From Guptibacillus hwajinpoensis (GTDB lineage Bacteria > Bacillota > Bacilli > Bacillales > Guptibacillaceae), in NCBI RefSeq assembly GCF_020524165.1, contig NZ_JAIVKU010000005.1:124001-188000 (forward strand): a stretch of 64,000 nt of DNA, read 5' to 3'. Positions 8,250 through 16,866 of the stretch are shown piece after piece. The position numbers and the translations under genes are program-made. The notes beneath the pieces were generated by a model, which was not told the origin of the DNA, searched no databases, and saw only the letters and a program-made list of their open reading frames with translations. The number at the start of each line of letters is the position of its first letter. Positions within the stretch are counted from its first letter, which is position 1.

Positions 8250-8274
8250 GTTTAGAAAACATAGGAATTGGTAA
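8250..8274 (+). promoter_or_regulatory. Candidate SigB (general stress) promoter
   Basis: GTTTAG and TGGTAA are separated by 13 bases, close to the SigB consensus GTTTAA-(13-15)-GGGTAW. It ends about 36 bp before the dehydrogenase start at 8311. Confidence 0.5.
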
Positions 8275-8310
8275 ACTCTTACATAGAGACAATCTGAAAG
8301 GAGTGTTTAT

Positions 8311-9180
8311 ATGCGTCCAGATTTTAGACAAACAGACGGACAGCCCGCTCAGCATCAAAATCACCAACCAGGTTCTGAAAAAGAAATGAATCCTCTACCT
8401 TTGACAGAGGATAACGATTACAAAGGATCAGGAAAGTTGGCAAGTAAAGTAGCCCTTATTACTGGGGGAGATAGCGGGATTGGAGAAGCGGTAGCAATCG
8501 CTTATGCGAAAGAAGGCGCAAATGTAGCCATCGTCTATCTTAACGAACATGAAGACGCTCAAAATACGAAGAAACAAATTGAAGAAGAGGGAAGTGAATG
8601 CCTCTTATTGCCTGGGGATATTGGAGACGAAGCTTTTGCTACAAATGTTATTCATCAAGTCATTGAACACTTTGGACAGCTCGATATTTTAATTAATAAT
8701 GCAGCAGAGCAGCACCCTAAACAAGGAATTGAAGATATTACAGCTGAGCAGCTTGAGAAAACATTTCGAACAAACGTCTTTTCAATGTTTTATTTAACGA
8801 AAGCAGCGCTACCTCATCTTAAGAAAGGGAGTGCGATTATTAACACTTCGTCCGTTACGGCCTATGAAGGTAATGAACAGCTGATTGACTACTCAAGTAC
8901 AAAAGGAGCGATTACGACCTTTACGAGAAGCCTTGCTAAATCTCTTGTTGGCAAAGGAATTCGAGTGAATAGCGTTGCTCCTGGACCAATCTGGACGCCT
9001 CTCATTCCTTCTACCTTTTCCGCAGAAAAAGTAAAAAACTTTGGAACGAATACGCCAATGGGTCGGCCTGGACAGCCCGAAGAATTAGCCGCCGCTTATG
9101 TTCTGCTTGGTTCGGATGGCTCCTCTTATATGACTGGCCAAACCATTCACATCAATGGCGGACAGTTCGTTACTTCTTAA
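8311..9180 (+). CDS. SDR family oxidoreductase, YhdF/YdaD type general stress dehydrogenase
   Basis: The 289-residue classical short-chain dehydrogenase has an N-terminal extension of about 45 residues (QPAQHQNHQPGSEKEMNPLP) typical of the YhdF/YdaD/YhxC group. The nucleotide-binding motif is TGGDSGIGEA, followed by the structural NNAAEQ, the catalytic Ser of NTSSV, and Tyr/Lys in YSSTKGA. It should reduce or oxidise a small carbonyl/alcohol with NAD(P); the substrate is unknown. B. subtilis relatives belong to the SigB stress regulon, which agrees with the SigB-like promoter upstream. The ribosome binding site GAAAGGAG precedes the ATG. A terminator follows the stop. Confidence 0.87.
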   Translation: MRPDFRQTDGQPAQHQNHQPGSEKEMNPLPLTEDNDYKGSGKLASKVALITGGDSGIGEAVAIAYAKEGANVAIVYLNEHEDAQNTKKQIEEEGSECLLLPGDIGDEAFATNVIHQVIEHFGQLDILINNAAEQHPKQGIEDITAEQLEKTFRTNVFSMFYLTKAALPHLKKGSAIINTSSVTAYEGNEQLIDYSSTKGAITTFTRSLAKSLVGKGIRVNSVAPGPIWTPLIPSTFSAEKVKNFGTNTPMGRPGQPEELAAAYVLLGSDGSSYMTGQTIHINGGQFVTS

Positions 9181-9206
9181 ACACCTCCAATGGAGGTGTT
9201 TTTGTT
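9181..9206 (+). terminator. Terminator after the SDR gene
   Basis: ACACCTCCA and TGGAGGTGT pair directly after the stop codon and are followed by TTTTTG. Confidence 0.85.
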
Positions 9207-9293
9207 CTCCTTTTCCTACTTACCATCATTTTCTATTATGATTTTTTCATCTCGTGAGAAGCTAAGTGAAAAGAATTGGAAAGGGTGAGTGTG

Positions 9294-10115
9294 ATGCATA
9301 CGATGTGGAAAGGAGCTATTAGCTTTGGATTAGTTAATATTCCTGTTAAGCTCTATGCTGCGACTGAAGATAAGGATATTAAGATGCGCTACTTACATAA
9401 GGAATGCCATACTCCCATTCAATATGAGAAGCGTTGTCCTAATTGTGATCGGCCCCTAGAGTCAGAAGACATTGTGCGTGGTTATGAATACGAAGAAGGT
9501 AAATTTGTCATCATGGAAAAGGATGAAATTGAAGCGCTAGCCCATGAAAAAAACAAATCAGTAGAGATTGTCGATTTCGTTGAGCTAAGTGATATTGACC
9601 CAATCTATTTCAATCGCTCCTATTTTATCGGCCCTAACGATCAAGGGACGAAACCATATATGTTATTAAAGCAAGCTATGGAAGAGTCCGGAAGAATTGG
9701 ACTCGCAAAAATCACAATAAGATCAAAGGAACACCTTGCAGCTGTGCGCGTTTATGACAAGGGGTTAATACTTGAAACCATGTATTTTCCAGATGAAGTC
9801 AGAGAGATTGGGAACGTTCCAGATATTCCAGAAGAACTTGAAGTAAGTGATAAAGAAAAAAAGTTAGCAAAGCAGCTAATCGAACAGCTTACAACAAAAT
9901 TTGATCCTTCTCAATACAAAGATGAACGACGAGAAGCGATTTTGGCTCTCATTGAAAGTAAGATATCGGGGAATGAAATTAAGGTTGTCGAAGAAAAACC
10001 CAAAAGAAATGTGGCTGATCTCATGGATGCTTTACAAGCAAGTCTGGATACAAGTCCAAAAGCTCCGCCTAAAAAGAAAAAAGCTGCACCTAGAAAAAAG
10101 AAGGTTGCTAAATGA
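9294..10115 (+). CDS. ku: Ku protein, non-homologous end joining
   Basis: The 273-residue bacterial Ku (YkoV type) starts MHTMWKGAISFGLVNIPVKLY. It carries the core beta-barrel region, including the CxxC pair in HKECHTPIQYEKRCPNC, and ends in a lysine-rich tail (PPKKKKAAPRKKK) that helps DNA threading. Ku homodimers ring DNA ends and recruit LigD. The ATG at 9294 is preferred to a TTG at 9276 because AAAGGGTGA lies just before it and the family starts here. The stop overlaps the ligase start by four bases (ATGA), so ku and the ligase are probably translated together. In B. subtilis this system acts in spores. Confidence 0.93.
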   Translation: MHTMWKGAISFGLVNIPVKLYAATEDKDIKMRYLHKECHTPIQYEKRCPNCDRPLESEDIVRGYEYEEGKFVIMEKDEIEALAHEKNKSVEIVDFVELSDIDPIYFNRSYFIGPNDQGTKPYMLLKQAMEESGRIGLAKITIRSKEHLAAVRVYDKGLILETMYFPDEVREIGNVPDIPEELEVSDKEKKLAKQLIEQLTTKFDPSQYKDERREAILALIESKISGNEIKVVEEKPKRNVADLMDALQASLDTSPKAPPKKKKAAPRKKKVAK

Positions 10116-11014
10116 CATCGCCTTATCTTCCTATGCTCCTAACACTCACTACCTCAGTGCCTCATACAGCGAACTGGTTGTATGAGGTTAAATATGATGG
10201 GTATCGTGCCATTTTAGAATGGAATGGAAGCCGAATCATCTTAACTAGCCGAAATGGTCATAACTTAAATGATACATTTCAATTCTTATCTCTTTCACTC
10301 ACAAAATTATTCAAAGAAGCTAACATACCGCCCTGCGTTTTAGATGGTGAAGTATGTGTTGTAAAAAATATGTTCTTCGCTAACTTTGAAGCCCTTCACA
10401 CCGGTGAAAGGGAAAATCTTTCGTTTATGGGGTTTGATCTATTAGAGTTAAACGAAGATACCTTTTTATCAACTCCACTACAGCAAAGGAAAATGCACCT
10501 CAAACAGGTAATCAATAACCTTCCTCCAAATAAAAGTATCTATTATGTTGACTCTTACAGTGAAGACGCTCCGCTATGGAAGTTGATTACATCCAACAAC
10601 GGCGAGGGTATGATATGCAAAAAGGCAGACAGTTACTATACTCCAGGAAAGCGCTCGAAAGAATGGTTAAAGTTAAAAAACTGGAAAATCGCAATTGTAT
10701 TTTTACATGCTTTTGATCAATCAAATGGGTATTTTCACGTAGCAGTTAATCGAGCTGGAGAGATTTATAAGGTGGGGACCTTCTCACACGGTCTTCGTTC
10801 TGAAGAAAGATCCGTTTTAATTGAGGTCGTGAAACGTAATCGAGCGTCCGAAAAGTCAGGAGTAATGTACGTAAACCCCGGAATCGTCCTTACTCTCAAA
10901 TACCTCGACCTTTATAAAGAGAAATTAAGACACCCCAGGTTTGATAAGTTTTGTTTTGAAAAGTCTTGGGAGGAATGTACATGGGAAAACATTCAATCAC
11001 AGTGGGAGAAATAG
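10112..11014 (+). CDS. ligD: ATP-dependent DNA ligase, LigD ligase-domain half
   Basis: The 300-residue protein contains the nucleotidyltransferase motif I EVKYDGYRAI with the adenylated lysine at about residue 27, the motif DGEVCV, the GFDLLEL segment, GEGMICKKAD and EWLKLKNWK. A short OB-fold follows. This is the ligase module that is N-terminal in B. subtilis LigD (YkoU). Here it ends in its own stop at 11014, and the polymerase module continues in another frame as a separate gene overlapping by 34 bp. The start overlaps the ku stop. It should seal Ku-bound double-strand breaks. No phosphoesterase domain is present, as usual in Bacillus. Confidence 0.88.
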   Translation: MTSPYLPMLLTLTTSVPHTANWLYEVKYDGYRAILEWNGSRIILTSRNGHNLNDTFQFLSLSLTKLFKEANIPPCVLDGEVCVVKNMFFANFEALHTGERENLSFMGFDLLELNEDTFLSTPLQQRKMHLKQVINNLPPNKSIYYVDSYSEDAPLWKLITSNNGEGMICKKADSYYTPGKRSKEWLKLKNWKIAIVFLHAFDQSNGYFHVAVNRAGEIYKVGTFSHGLRSEERSVLIEVVKRNRASEKSGVMYVNPGIVLTLKYLDLYKEKLRHPRFDKFCFEKSWEECTWENIQSQWEK

Positions 11015-11874
11015 AAATGACCATTACCAATCCTGAGAAGCTTTTATGGAAAGGGGTAACGAAGGCGGACTATCTACATTATTTAACGAAGATTTCTCCA
11101 CTAATGCTCCCATATCTTAAAGATAAACCATTAACGGTTATTCGCTATCCTGATGGTATAGACGGTGAAGCCTTTTATCAGAAAAACTGTCCTGAATACG
11201 CTCCTGATTTCATTCAAACGATCCAGTATCATGATCATAAATCCATCATCTGTTCCGATTTGCCTACCTTACTGTGGCTCGGGAACCAGGCTGCCATTGA
11301 ATTCCATACCCCTTTCGCTCCCTTTCAAAGTGAAGATCCTTCCGAGATCGTCTTTGACCTGGACCCACCTTCGCAAAAAGCTTTTAATTTAGCAGTTGAA
11401 GCAGCAAAGCAAATAAAAATCATCCTAGACCGGCTTCATTTAACCGGATTTTTAAAATTATCAGGTAACAAAGGCCTACAGATTCACATTCCTCTCCCAC
11501 TAAATACGTTCACATATGATCAAACAAAAACCTTTACATCATTCATAGCCAATTACTTAGTTGAAATAAATCCTGAACATTTTACGATTGAACGACTAAA
11601 AAAGAACCGACAAGGTCGTCTATATATTGATTATGTTCAACATGCAAGTGGTAAGACAATTATTGCTCCTTATTCAGTACGCGGTAATCAAAGTGGACTT
11701 GTTGCAACACCAATCGAATGGAGTGAGGTAACAGATCATTTAACACCGTTACATTTTTCAATGAAAGAAGTATTAAAAAGAAAGGTAAGTCCCTTTCGCG
11801 GCTATGAGGAGGCAAGAGTTGAACAACCCTTCCAAGAAATCCTCAGTTGGCTTATTGCCCAGAATAAAAAATAA
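10981..11874 (+). CDS. LigD-type primase-polymerase domain protein
   Basis: The 297-residue archaeo-eukaryotic primase-like protein corresponds to the C-terminal polymerase module of Bacillus LigD: TITNPEKLLWKG near the start, the metal-binding DLDPP motif, SGNKGLQIHIPL, and the final conserved SPFRGYEEARV region. Such PolDom proteins fill gaps at non-homologous end-joining junctions, preferring ribonucleotides. The ATG at 10981 follows GGGAGG with good spacing, inside the 3' end of the ligase gene, so the two halves look translationally coupled. An alternative TTG at 10966 overlaps that site. Whether this is a natural split or an old frameshift of ligD is discussed in the findings. Confidence 0.87.
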   Translation: MGKHSITVGEIEMTITNPEKLLWKGVTKADYLHYLTKISPLMLPYLKDKPLTVIRYPDGIDGEAFYQKNCPEYAPDFIQTIQYHDHKSIICSDLPTLLWLGNQAAIEFHTPFAPFQSEDPSEIVFDLDPPSQKAFNLAVEAAKQIKIILDRLHLTGFLKLSGNKGLQIHIPLPLNTFTYDQTKTFTSFIANYLVEINPEHFTIERLKKNRQGRLYIDYVQHASGKTIIAPYSVRGNQSGLVATPIEWSEVTDHLTPLHFSMKEVLKRKVSPFRGYEEARVEQPFQEILSWLIAQNKK

Positions 11875-11893
11875 CCGCCAGAGCGGTTATTTT
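11870..11893. terminator. Bidirectional terminator between ligD-pol and the LacI gene
   Basis: AATAACCGC pairs with GCGGTTATT around CAGA, flanked by A and T runs. It lies between convergent genes and overlaps both stop codons. Confidence 0.85.
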
Positions 11894-12927
11894 CCTTCCA
11901 AATCGTCATTTAGGGTTTGTACCGTCCATCTTTCAACTACTTTATGAGGCACGCAAACACGCTTGTTTCCTGAATCAGGATCACTAATTTTCTCTAGCAG
12001 GCAATTAACCGCCTGATAGCCTAGTTGAAAAATGTTAATATCGACAGAGGTGAGCGGCGGGCTGGAATATTCCGCTAGCATGACATTGTTAAAGCTAATG
12101 ATGGAAACATCTTCTGGAACAGATAGCCCCATCTCATCAAGCTTGCTCATTATTCCAAGAGCCATCAAATCATCGGCAACAACGAGCGCTGTTGGGGGCT
12201 TTTCTAAAGAGAACAGCTCCATAACCGCTTCTTGCCCACCCTCTTTCAGGAATTCGACATGGACAACGTAATCCTCTTCATACGGAATATCAGCTTCATG
12301 GAGCGCTTTTTCATACCCGCTTAGTCGATCCACTGTTACGACAAGATCTAAATTCCCTCCGACGAACGCAATGTGCGTATGGCCTTTTTTAATAAAATGT
12401 TCCGTTACATCTTTAGCTGCTCGAAAATTATCGTTATCTACATGAGTAATGGAATCTGGATTCACTAATGGTTTTCCAATCACTGTGAATGGAAAGTTCT
12501 GTTGCTCCAAAAATGCCATGATCTTATCATCGATTCTTGAGTAAAGCATGACGATGCCATCCACTCTTCGACCGTGAACCATTCCCATAACGCCTTCGAG
12601 CATCTCTTCTTCCGTCGCACCAGTTGAAAGATAAAGCGTGTATTCTTTCTCATGAGCCTTTGTGCTAATCCCACGAAGCACTTCAGGAAAGAACGGATTT
12701 TGTAATGCTTTGTCTGCGGAACTTGGCATCACAAGGCCAAGCGTTTGGGTACTTCGATTGGCAAGGCTTCTTGCATTATAGTTAGGATGGTAGCCAAGGT
12801 CTTCCATCGCTTCTCTTACACGGCGTTTCGTTCGTTCACTAATACGGGGGTTATTTGCGATGACGCGTGATACTGTCGATGGCGCGACATTCGCAAGTTT
12901 TGCTACATCTTTTATCGTTACAGCCAT
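11887..12927 (-). CDS. mdxR: LacI family transcriptional regulator of the maltodextrin locus
   Basis: The 346-residue repressor has an N-terminal helix-turn-helix (TIKDVAKLANVAPSTVSRVI) and hinge (NYNARSLANRSTQTLG), then a periplasmic-binding-protein-like sugar-sensing domain with MVHGRRVDGIVML and the effector-pocket region. It lies downstream of and co-oriented with mdxEFG. With the adjacent amylase this matches the B. subtilis yvdE (mdxR)-mdxEFG locus, so maltodextrin control is likely. Several LacI-type palindromes lie in the 16.6-16.9 kb control region and one before this gene. AGGAGG precedes the ATG. The symbol is by analogy. Confidence 0.8.
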   Translation of the reverse strand: MAVTIKDVAKLANVAPSTVSRVIANNPRISERTKRRVREAMEDLGYHPNYNARSLANRSTQTLGLVMPSSADKALQNPFFPEVLRGISTKAHEKEYTLYLSTGATEEEMLEGVMGMVHGRRVDGIVMLYSRIDDKIMAFLEQQNFPFTVIGKPLVNPDSITHVDNDNFRAAKDVTEHFIKKGHTHIAFVGGNLDLVVTVDRLSGYEKALHEADIPYEEDYVVHVEFLKEGGQEAVMELFSLEKPPTALVVADDLMALGIMSKLDEMGLSVPEDVSIISFNNVMLAEYSSPPLTSVDINIFQLGYQAVNCLLEKISDPDSGNKRVCVPHKVVERWTVQTLNDDLEGK

Positions 12928-12939
12928 TGGAAATCCTCC

Positions 12940-12962
12940 TATACAAAGCTAGCGCTTTAGTG
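12940..12962. promoter_or_regulatory. LacI/CcpA-type palindrome before mdxR
   Basis: On the minus strand CTAAAGCGCTAGCTT resembles a cre or LacI-family operator (central CG with mirrored A/T flanks) and lies just before the mdxR ribosome binding site. It could mediate autoregulation or CcpA control. Confidence 0.4.
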
Positions 12963-13033
12963 CTGATCAACATTTTATTTAGAACGACCTAATCATTTAT
13001 TGTAAACGATTTCTTCCTAAAAAGACATCTCAT

Positions 13034-13084
13034 AAAAAGAGAAAGAAGGAATAAGAGAAGCTTTCCTCTTCATCTTCTTTCTCC
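13034..13084 (-). terminator. Terminator after mdxG
   Basis: On the minus strand a long stem (GAGAAAGAAG with CTTCTTTCTC, enclosing AAGAG/CTCTT) is followed by TTTTT. It lies directly downstream of mdxG. Confidence 0.7.
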
Positions 13085-13093
13085 AATCAAGAA

Positions 13094-13936
13094 TTAGCCT
13101 TTTGTTCCTCCAGCAGTTAGGCCGGAAATAAAGTAGCGTTGTAACGATAGGAATAGAATTGAAATAGGTATAGCGATTAAAACAGATCCAGCCGCAAATG
13201 TTGTAAACTCATTACCGAACTGATCTGAAATCATTTTGTAAAGTCCTACTGCAAGCGTAAATTTCTCTTCACTTCTTAGGATTACTTGCGCAAGGATAAA
13301 GTCCGTAAAGGGTGTAATGAAGCTAAATAATGCTACTACAGCAAGGATCGGTTTAGCAAGCGGCAAAATAATTTGCCAGAAGATCCGAAAGTGTCCTGCC
13401 CCGTCAATCCTTGCAGACTCGTCAAGTTCTTTTGGAATTGTATCAAAATACCCTTTGGCAAGCCACGTATTCATGGGAAGTAGCCCACCAGCGTAAACAA
13501 GGATCAATGCAAAGTGCGTATCCAACAACCCAGTGATATAAGCAAGTACATAAATGGCGATAAGCGCTGCAAAGTTCGGGATCATTTGAAGAATTAAGAA
13601 CGTCATCAAGCCATTTTTACGTCCAACGAAGCGGTATCGTGAAAAGGCATAGGCCATACTAGAAATCATAGCTACAGCTAGAATCATTGTGATAATACAA
13701 ATCTTCAGCGTGTTCCAATACCAAAGTAAATAATCACTTTCAGCGGTATTAAATAACGATTTGTAATGAGCGAGCGTCGCATCTTTCGGTATAATCGATG
13801 AGCCTGATAGGCTATCACCAGGATTAAACGAAGAACCTACGATCCATAGAACCGGGTATAAAATAATGACACATGCGATCGCGATGGCAATATAGGACAA
13901 TGTTAAGCGTACGGTATTCTGCATTTTTGGACTCAT
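13094..13936 (-). CDS. mdxG: Maltodextrin ABC transporter permease, MalG type
   Basis: The 280-residue permease has six hydrophobic segments and the ABC-permease EAA loop (LDESARIDGAGHFRIFWQIILPLAKPIL), which contacts the ATPase. It forms the membrane channel with MdxF. It starts 1 bp after the mdxF stop, in the operon mdxE-mdxF-mdxG. No ATPase gene is present; in B. subtilis the shared ATPase MsmX energises this importer from elsewhere in the genome, and the same is likely here. Confidence 0.9.
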   Translation of the reverse strand: MSPKMQNTVRLTLSYIAIAIACVIILYPVLWIVGSSFNPGDSLSGSSIIPKDATLAHYKSLFNTAESDYLLWYWNTLKICIITMILAVAMISSMAYAFSRYRFVGRKNGLMTFLILQMIPNFAALIAIYVLAYITGLLDTHFALILVYAGGLLPMNTWLAKGYFDTIPKELDESARIDGAGHFRIFWQIILPLAKPILAVVALFSFITPFTDFILAQVILRSEEKFTLAVGLYKMISDQFGNEFTTFAAGSVLIAIPISILFLSLQRYFISGLTAGGTKG

Positions 13937-13937
13937 A

Positions 13938-15221
13938 TTACATCATATCCTCTTCTTGGAATGATTTCGTTCTTCTAAACTGCCACAGAGCAACACCGAT
14001 AACAATGGCTGATAGAATCATTGTAATAGCGGCCGCTTTGCCGTATTGTGCGGATGTAAAGGTTAGCTTGTAAATCCACGAAATTAAAATGTCAGTTGAA
14101 CCGGCTGTTTGACCTGATACAGCAGGTCCACCACCGTTAAACAAATAAATCACATTAAAGTTATTAAAGTTAAACGTATATTGCGTAATCAAAATAGGTG
14201 CGATAGCAAACAGCACCATCGGAAGCGTTATCCCTCTGAACTTCTGCCAAATATTCGCTCCATCAACCGTTGCAGCTTCATATAATTCATCTGGAATGGA
14301 TTGTAACACCCCTGTTACCATTGCGAAAATAAACGGGAATCCAAGCCAGAACTGTATTAAAATTAAAGCAACTTTCGTCCAAAATGGCTCTGTTAACCAT
14401 GGAATTGCATCAATTCCGAAAGCTGCTAAGATGTCATTGTTAATCGCACCAAACGTTTCGTTGAACATTCCTGCAAAGACAAGGATGGAAACGAATGCCG
14501 GTACTGCCCAAGGCAAGATAAAGATTGTTCTAAATATGCCTTTGAATTTAAGGTCTTTTTGATTCATTAAAACAGCAAGGAAAATACCAATCGCAATTTG
14601 CCCAGTCGTTGCAACAAATGTCCAAACGATCGTCCATGAGAAAACATCTAAGAAAGTATCACGCCAAATATCTAACTTAAATATATCAATATAGTTCTGA
14701 ATGCCGACCCAATCAACTAAGTTAGCTGGAGGTGAATGATAAAGATCATAGTTTGTAAATGATAGTAAAATAACGAACAAGATTGGAAAAATCACGACAA
14801 AGATTAATAAGAAAAACCCTGGTGATAACATTAAGTAAGGAAAACCTTGATCCGTAACATTTCGGTATTGCTCTTTAACAGAATTTAAAGGGATGCCGAG
14901 ATCACGATTTCTTCCGTTCAAGTATGCATCCCTCAAGTTTAAGAAGTAAATGACCAATCCAATTAGGATAACAAGAACAGCGATAATTCCCTGTGTCAAT
15001 AAGAAAATGGAATGATCTCGCGGGAGCTTTTCTCCTAACGTAACGATCCCCCATAGTCCAATGTTGATTAAGTCAGCAAAAGCAACTGCAAAGGAAACCG
15101 TTAGAATGAAGAACATTAGTCCTTTGAGGATTTGCTTGTTATAGAACTGACCAAATCCAGGGATGATTGAGAGTGCTAATGCTGTTTTGCGATGCTTCGT
15201 TTGACGTTCAGTTGCCTCCAT
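13938..15221 (-). CDS. mdxF: Maltodextrin ABC transporter permease, MalF type
   Basis: The permease of about 427 residues has an unusual N-terminal membrane extension (ALALSIIPGFGQFYNKQILKG) shared with B. subtilis MdxF. The core binding-protein-dependent permease domain follows, with the EAA loop LYEAATVDGANIWQKFRGITLPM. Eight or so hydrophobic helices are visible. The chosen ATG at 15221 has AAAGGGGATT about 12 bases upstream. An upstream GTG at 15251 in frame lacks a clear site but cannot be excluded. It lies between mdxE and mdxG in one operon. Confidence 0.88.
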   Translation of the reverse strand: MEATERQTKHRKTALALSIIPGFGQFYNKQILKGLMFFILTVSFAVAFADLINIGLWGIVTLGEKLPRDHSIFLLTQGIIAVLVILIGLVIYFLNLRDAYLNGRNRDLGIPLNSVKEQYRNVTDQGFPYLMLSPGFFLLIFVVIFPILFVILLSFTNYDLYHSPPANLVDWVGIQNYIDIFKLDIWRDTFLDVFSWTIVWTFVATTGQIAIGIFLAVLMNQKDLKFKGIFRTIFILPWAVPAFVSILVFAGMFNETFGAINNDILAAFGIDAIPWLTEPFWTKVALILIQFWLGFPFIFAMVTGVLQSIPDELYEAATVDGANIWQKFRGITLPMVLFAIAPILITQYTFNFNNFNVIYLFNGGGPAVSGQTAGSTDILISWIYKLTFTSAQYGKAAAITMILSAIVIGVALWQFRRTKSFQEEDMM

Positions 15222-15315
15222 CGTGATGGCAATCCCCTTTCTTATCCCCACTTTCTAGCTTTAAAGTGAGAAGCAGTACCCCGTTTCCGGAGTACCGCTT
15301 TGAATTTTCAAATCA

Positions 15316-16599
15316 TTAGTTACTGTGATTTTGTTCAATTTGAGACTTAATTGTTTTCGTAGCTTCATCTAGTGCTGCTTTCGGTTCTTGCTTGTTTGTT
15401 GCAACAAGTTGAAGTGCAGATGCTGCTGGTTCCCATACTTCAGCCATTTCTGGAATGTTAGGCATTGGCACACCATATTGAGACTGAACCGCTACTGCAG
15501 ACGCACCTTCATTATCAGCAATAACTGGATCTTCAATTAGTGATTTCACTGGAGGAATTTCAGCAGTTTTTTCATAACGAATCTTTGCATTTTCCTCGTT
15601 CGTTAACCATTCAACAAGCTTTGTAGCCCATTCTTTGTTTTCAGAGAAGTTACTTACGTGCCAGCCTTTAACACCGATAAACGTTTTAAAGTTTTCACCG
15701 TTTGGTAGTTTCGGCATTGGAGCTACACCAATATCAATACCAGCGTCTTTATAGCCCTGGAATGACCACGGTCCGTTCATAACAGAAGCGGCTTTCCCTT
15801 CATTAAAGAGACCATCCATCGTTGATCCACCGTTTTCACCAATAAGCCCTTTAGGGAACAGCCCTTCTTCGTACCACTTCTGAATATACTGAGTACCTTC
15901 GACTGCGCCTTCATTGTTAAGACCAAGATCTTGTGGGTTTAAACCTTCATCTGTGCGATCAAATACATAGCCACCATATCCTGCTAAGACAGCGTTCGCA
16001 AAATAGAAATTATCCCAAAGTGCAAGGAAGCCATACTGCTTGTCTTTTGTATAATCTTTCGCGAAATCATAGACTTCATCCATTGTTTCTGGTGCTTTAT
16101 CCATTAGCTCTTTGTTATAAATAAAGACAGGTGTTTCTGTCGCTTTTGGTAATCCGTAAAGCTTTCCATCAAAGTTTTCTGCTTGGATAGAAGACTCTGT
16201 AAACGTATCTACAACAGACTGTTCAACTTCAATTGGAGAAATAAGTCCCTCAACTGCCGCTTGTCCAATTTGGTCATGTGGAAGTGTAATGACGTCAGGC
16301 CCTGTTCCAGCCGGACCGTCAAGACGAATTTGCTCTCTAATTTCATCCGCCATTCCTAGTTCTTTAAATTCTACTTTAATGCCATACTCTTCTTCAAAAC
16401 TAGCAATGGCAGGTTCAAGCGCAATCCCTTTATCTGTATCTTCCCAAACAACGAGCTTCTCAGGTTTGTTAGCGTCATCCCCTTCAGAATCACTGCCTCC
16501 ACCGTTACTTGAAGCGTTTTCATTGTTTTGCGGTCCGCATGCTGCAAGAACGCCGATTGCAAGAACTAGAGTAAGAAACAAAGCGAAAAAGCGTTTCAT
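15316..16599 (-). CDS. mdxE: Maltodextrin-binding lipoprotein
   Basis: The 427-residue solute-binding protein has a lipoprotein signal peptide (MKRFFALFLTLVLAIGVLAAC, lipidated Cys about residue 21). A serine/glycine/acid-rich linker follows, then a family-1 extracellular solute-binding fold (DVITLPHDQIGQAAVEGLI, VMNGPWSFQGYKDAGI). It should capture maltodextrins outside the membrane for MdxF/MdxG. It is first in the operon, behind a promoter that overlaps a LacI-type palindrome, so it is probably the most strongly regulated and expressed gene of the set. Confidence 0.9.
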   Translation of the reverse strand: MKRFFALFLTLVLAIGVLAACGPQNNENASSNGGGSDSEGDDANKPEKLVVWEDTDKGIALEPAIASFEEEYGIKVEFKELGMADEIREQIRLDGPAGTGPDVITLPHDQIGQAAVEGLISPIEVEQSVVDTFTESSIQAENFDGKLYGLPKATETPVFIYNKELMDKAPETMDEVYDFAKDYTKDKQYGFLALWDNFYFANAVLAGYGGYVFDRTDEGLNPQDLGLNNEGAVEGTQYIQKWYEEGLFPKGLIGENGGSTMDGLFNEGKAASVMNGPWSFQGYKDAGIDIGVAPMPKLPNGENFKTFIGVKGWHVSNFSENKEWATKLVEWLTNEENAKIRYEKTAEIPPVKSLIEDPVIADNEGASAVAVQSQYGVPMPNIPEMAEVWEPAASALQLVATNKQEPKAALDEATKTIKSQIEQNHSN

Positions 16600-16653
16600 G
16601 TGTTAACCCCCTCTTAAATTTACGATCATCATACAAGCGCTTTCATTCATTTC

Positions 16654-16669
16654 GTGAAAACGATTGCAC
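16654..16669. promoter_or_regulatory. LacI/CcpA-type operator downstream of the mdxE start point
   Basis: GTGAAAACGATTGCAC is a near-palindrome with central CG, matching cre/LacI-family operators. It lies about 10-25 bp after the predicted mdxE transcription start, a roadblock position. Confidence 0.55.
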
Positions 16670-16685
16670 TGACTTTCTATAACCT

Positions 16686-16713
16686 ATTATACATGGCTAC
16701 TATTTTTTCGCAA
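16686..16713 (-). promoter_or_regulatory. SigA promoter for mdxEFG
   Basis: On the minus strand TTGCGA and a perfect TATAAT are separated by 16 bases. The -35 box overlaps an operator-like palindrome at 16710-16721. Confidence 0.65.
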
Positions 16714-16721
16714 CCGTTTGC
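16710..16721. promoter_or_regulatory. LacI-type operator overlapping the mdxE -35 box
   Basis: GCAACCGTTTGC is a near-palindrome with central CG and resembles the sites at 16654 and 16867. Binding here would block RNA polymerase at the mdxE promoter. Confidence 0.55.
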
Positions 16722-16775
16722 ACAAAGTTTTTTCAAAATTTTTTCGACATACCAAATCCTCCTTGTTTTTTACAT

Positions 16776-16804
16776 TTGACTAGAAGCAATTGATCTTCTA
16801 CATT
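16776..16804 (+). promoter_or_regulatory. SigA promoter for the amylase gene
   Basis: TTGACT and TACATT are separated by 17 bases. The predicted start point is about 90 bp before the amylase start codon, leaving a leader that contains an operator-like site. Confidence 0.6.
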
Positions 16805-16866
16805 TGATAAAGAAGGATCCACTTCCCTTCATGATAAAAAGCTGAGGGTCTTTTTTCAAAAAACAC

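Noticed and set aside
9181..9293. SigG promoter before ku-ligD
   Set aside because: Expected from B. subtilis, but no convincing GHATR-18-CATNHTA pair is visible.
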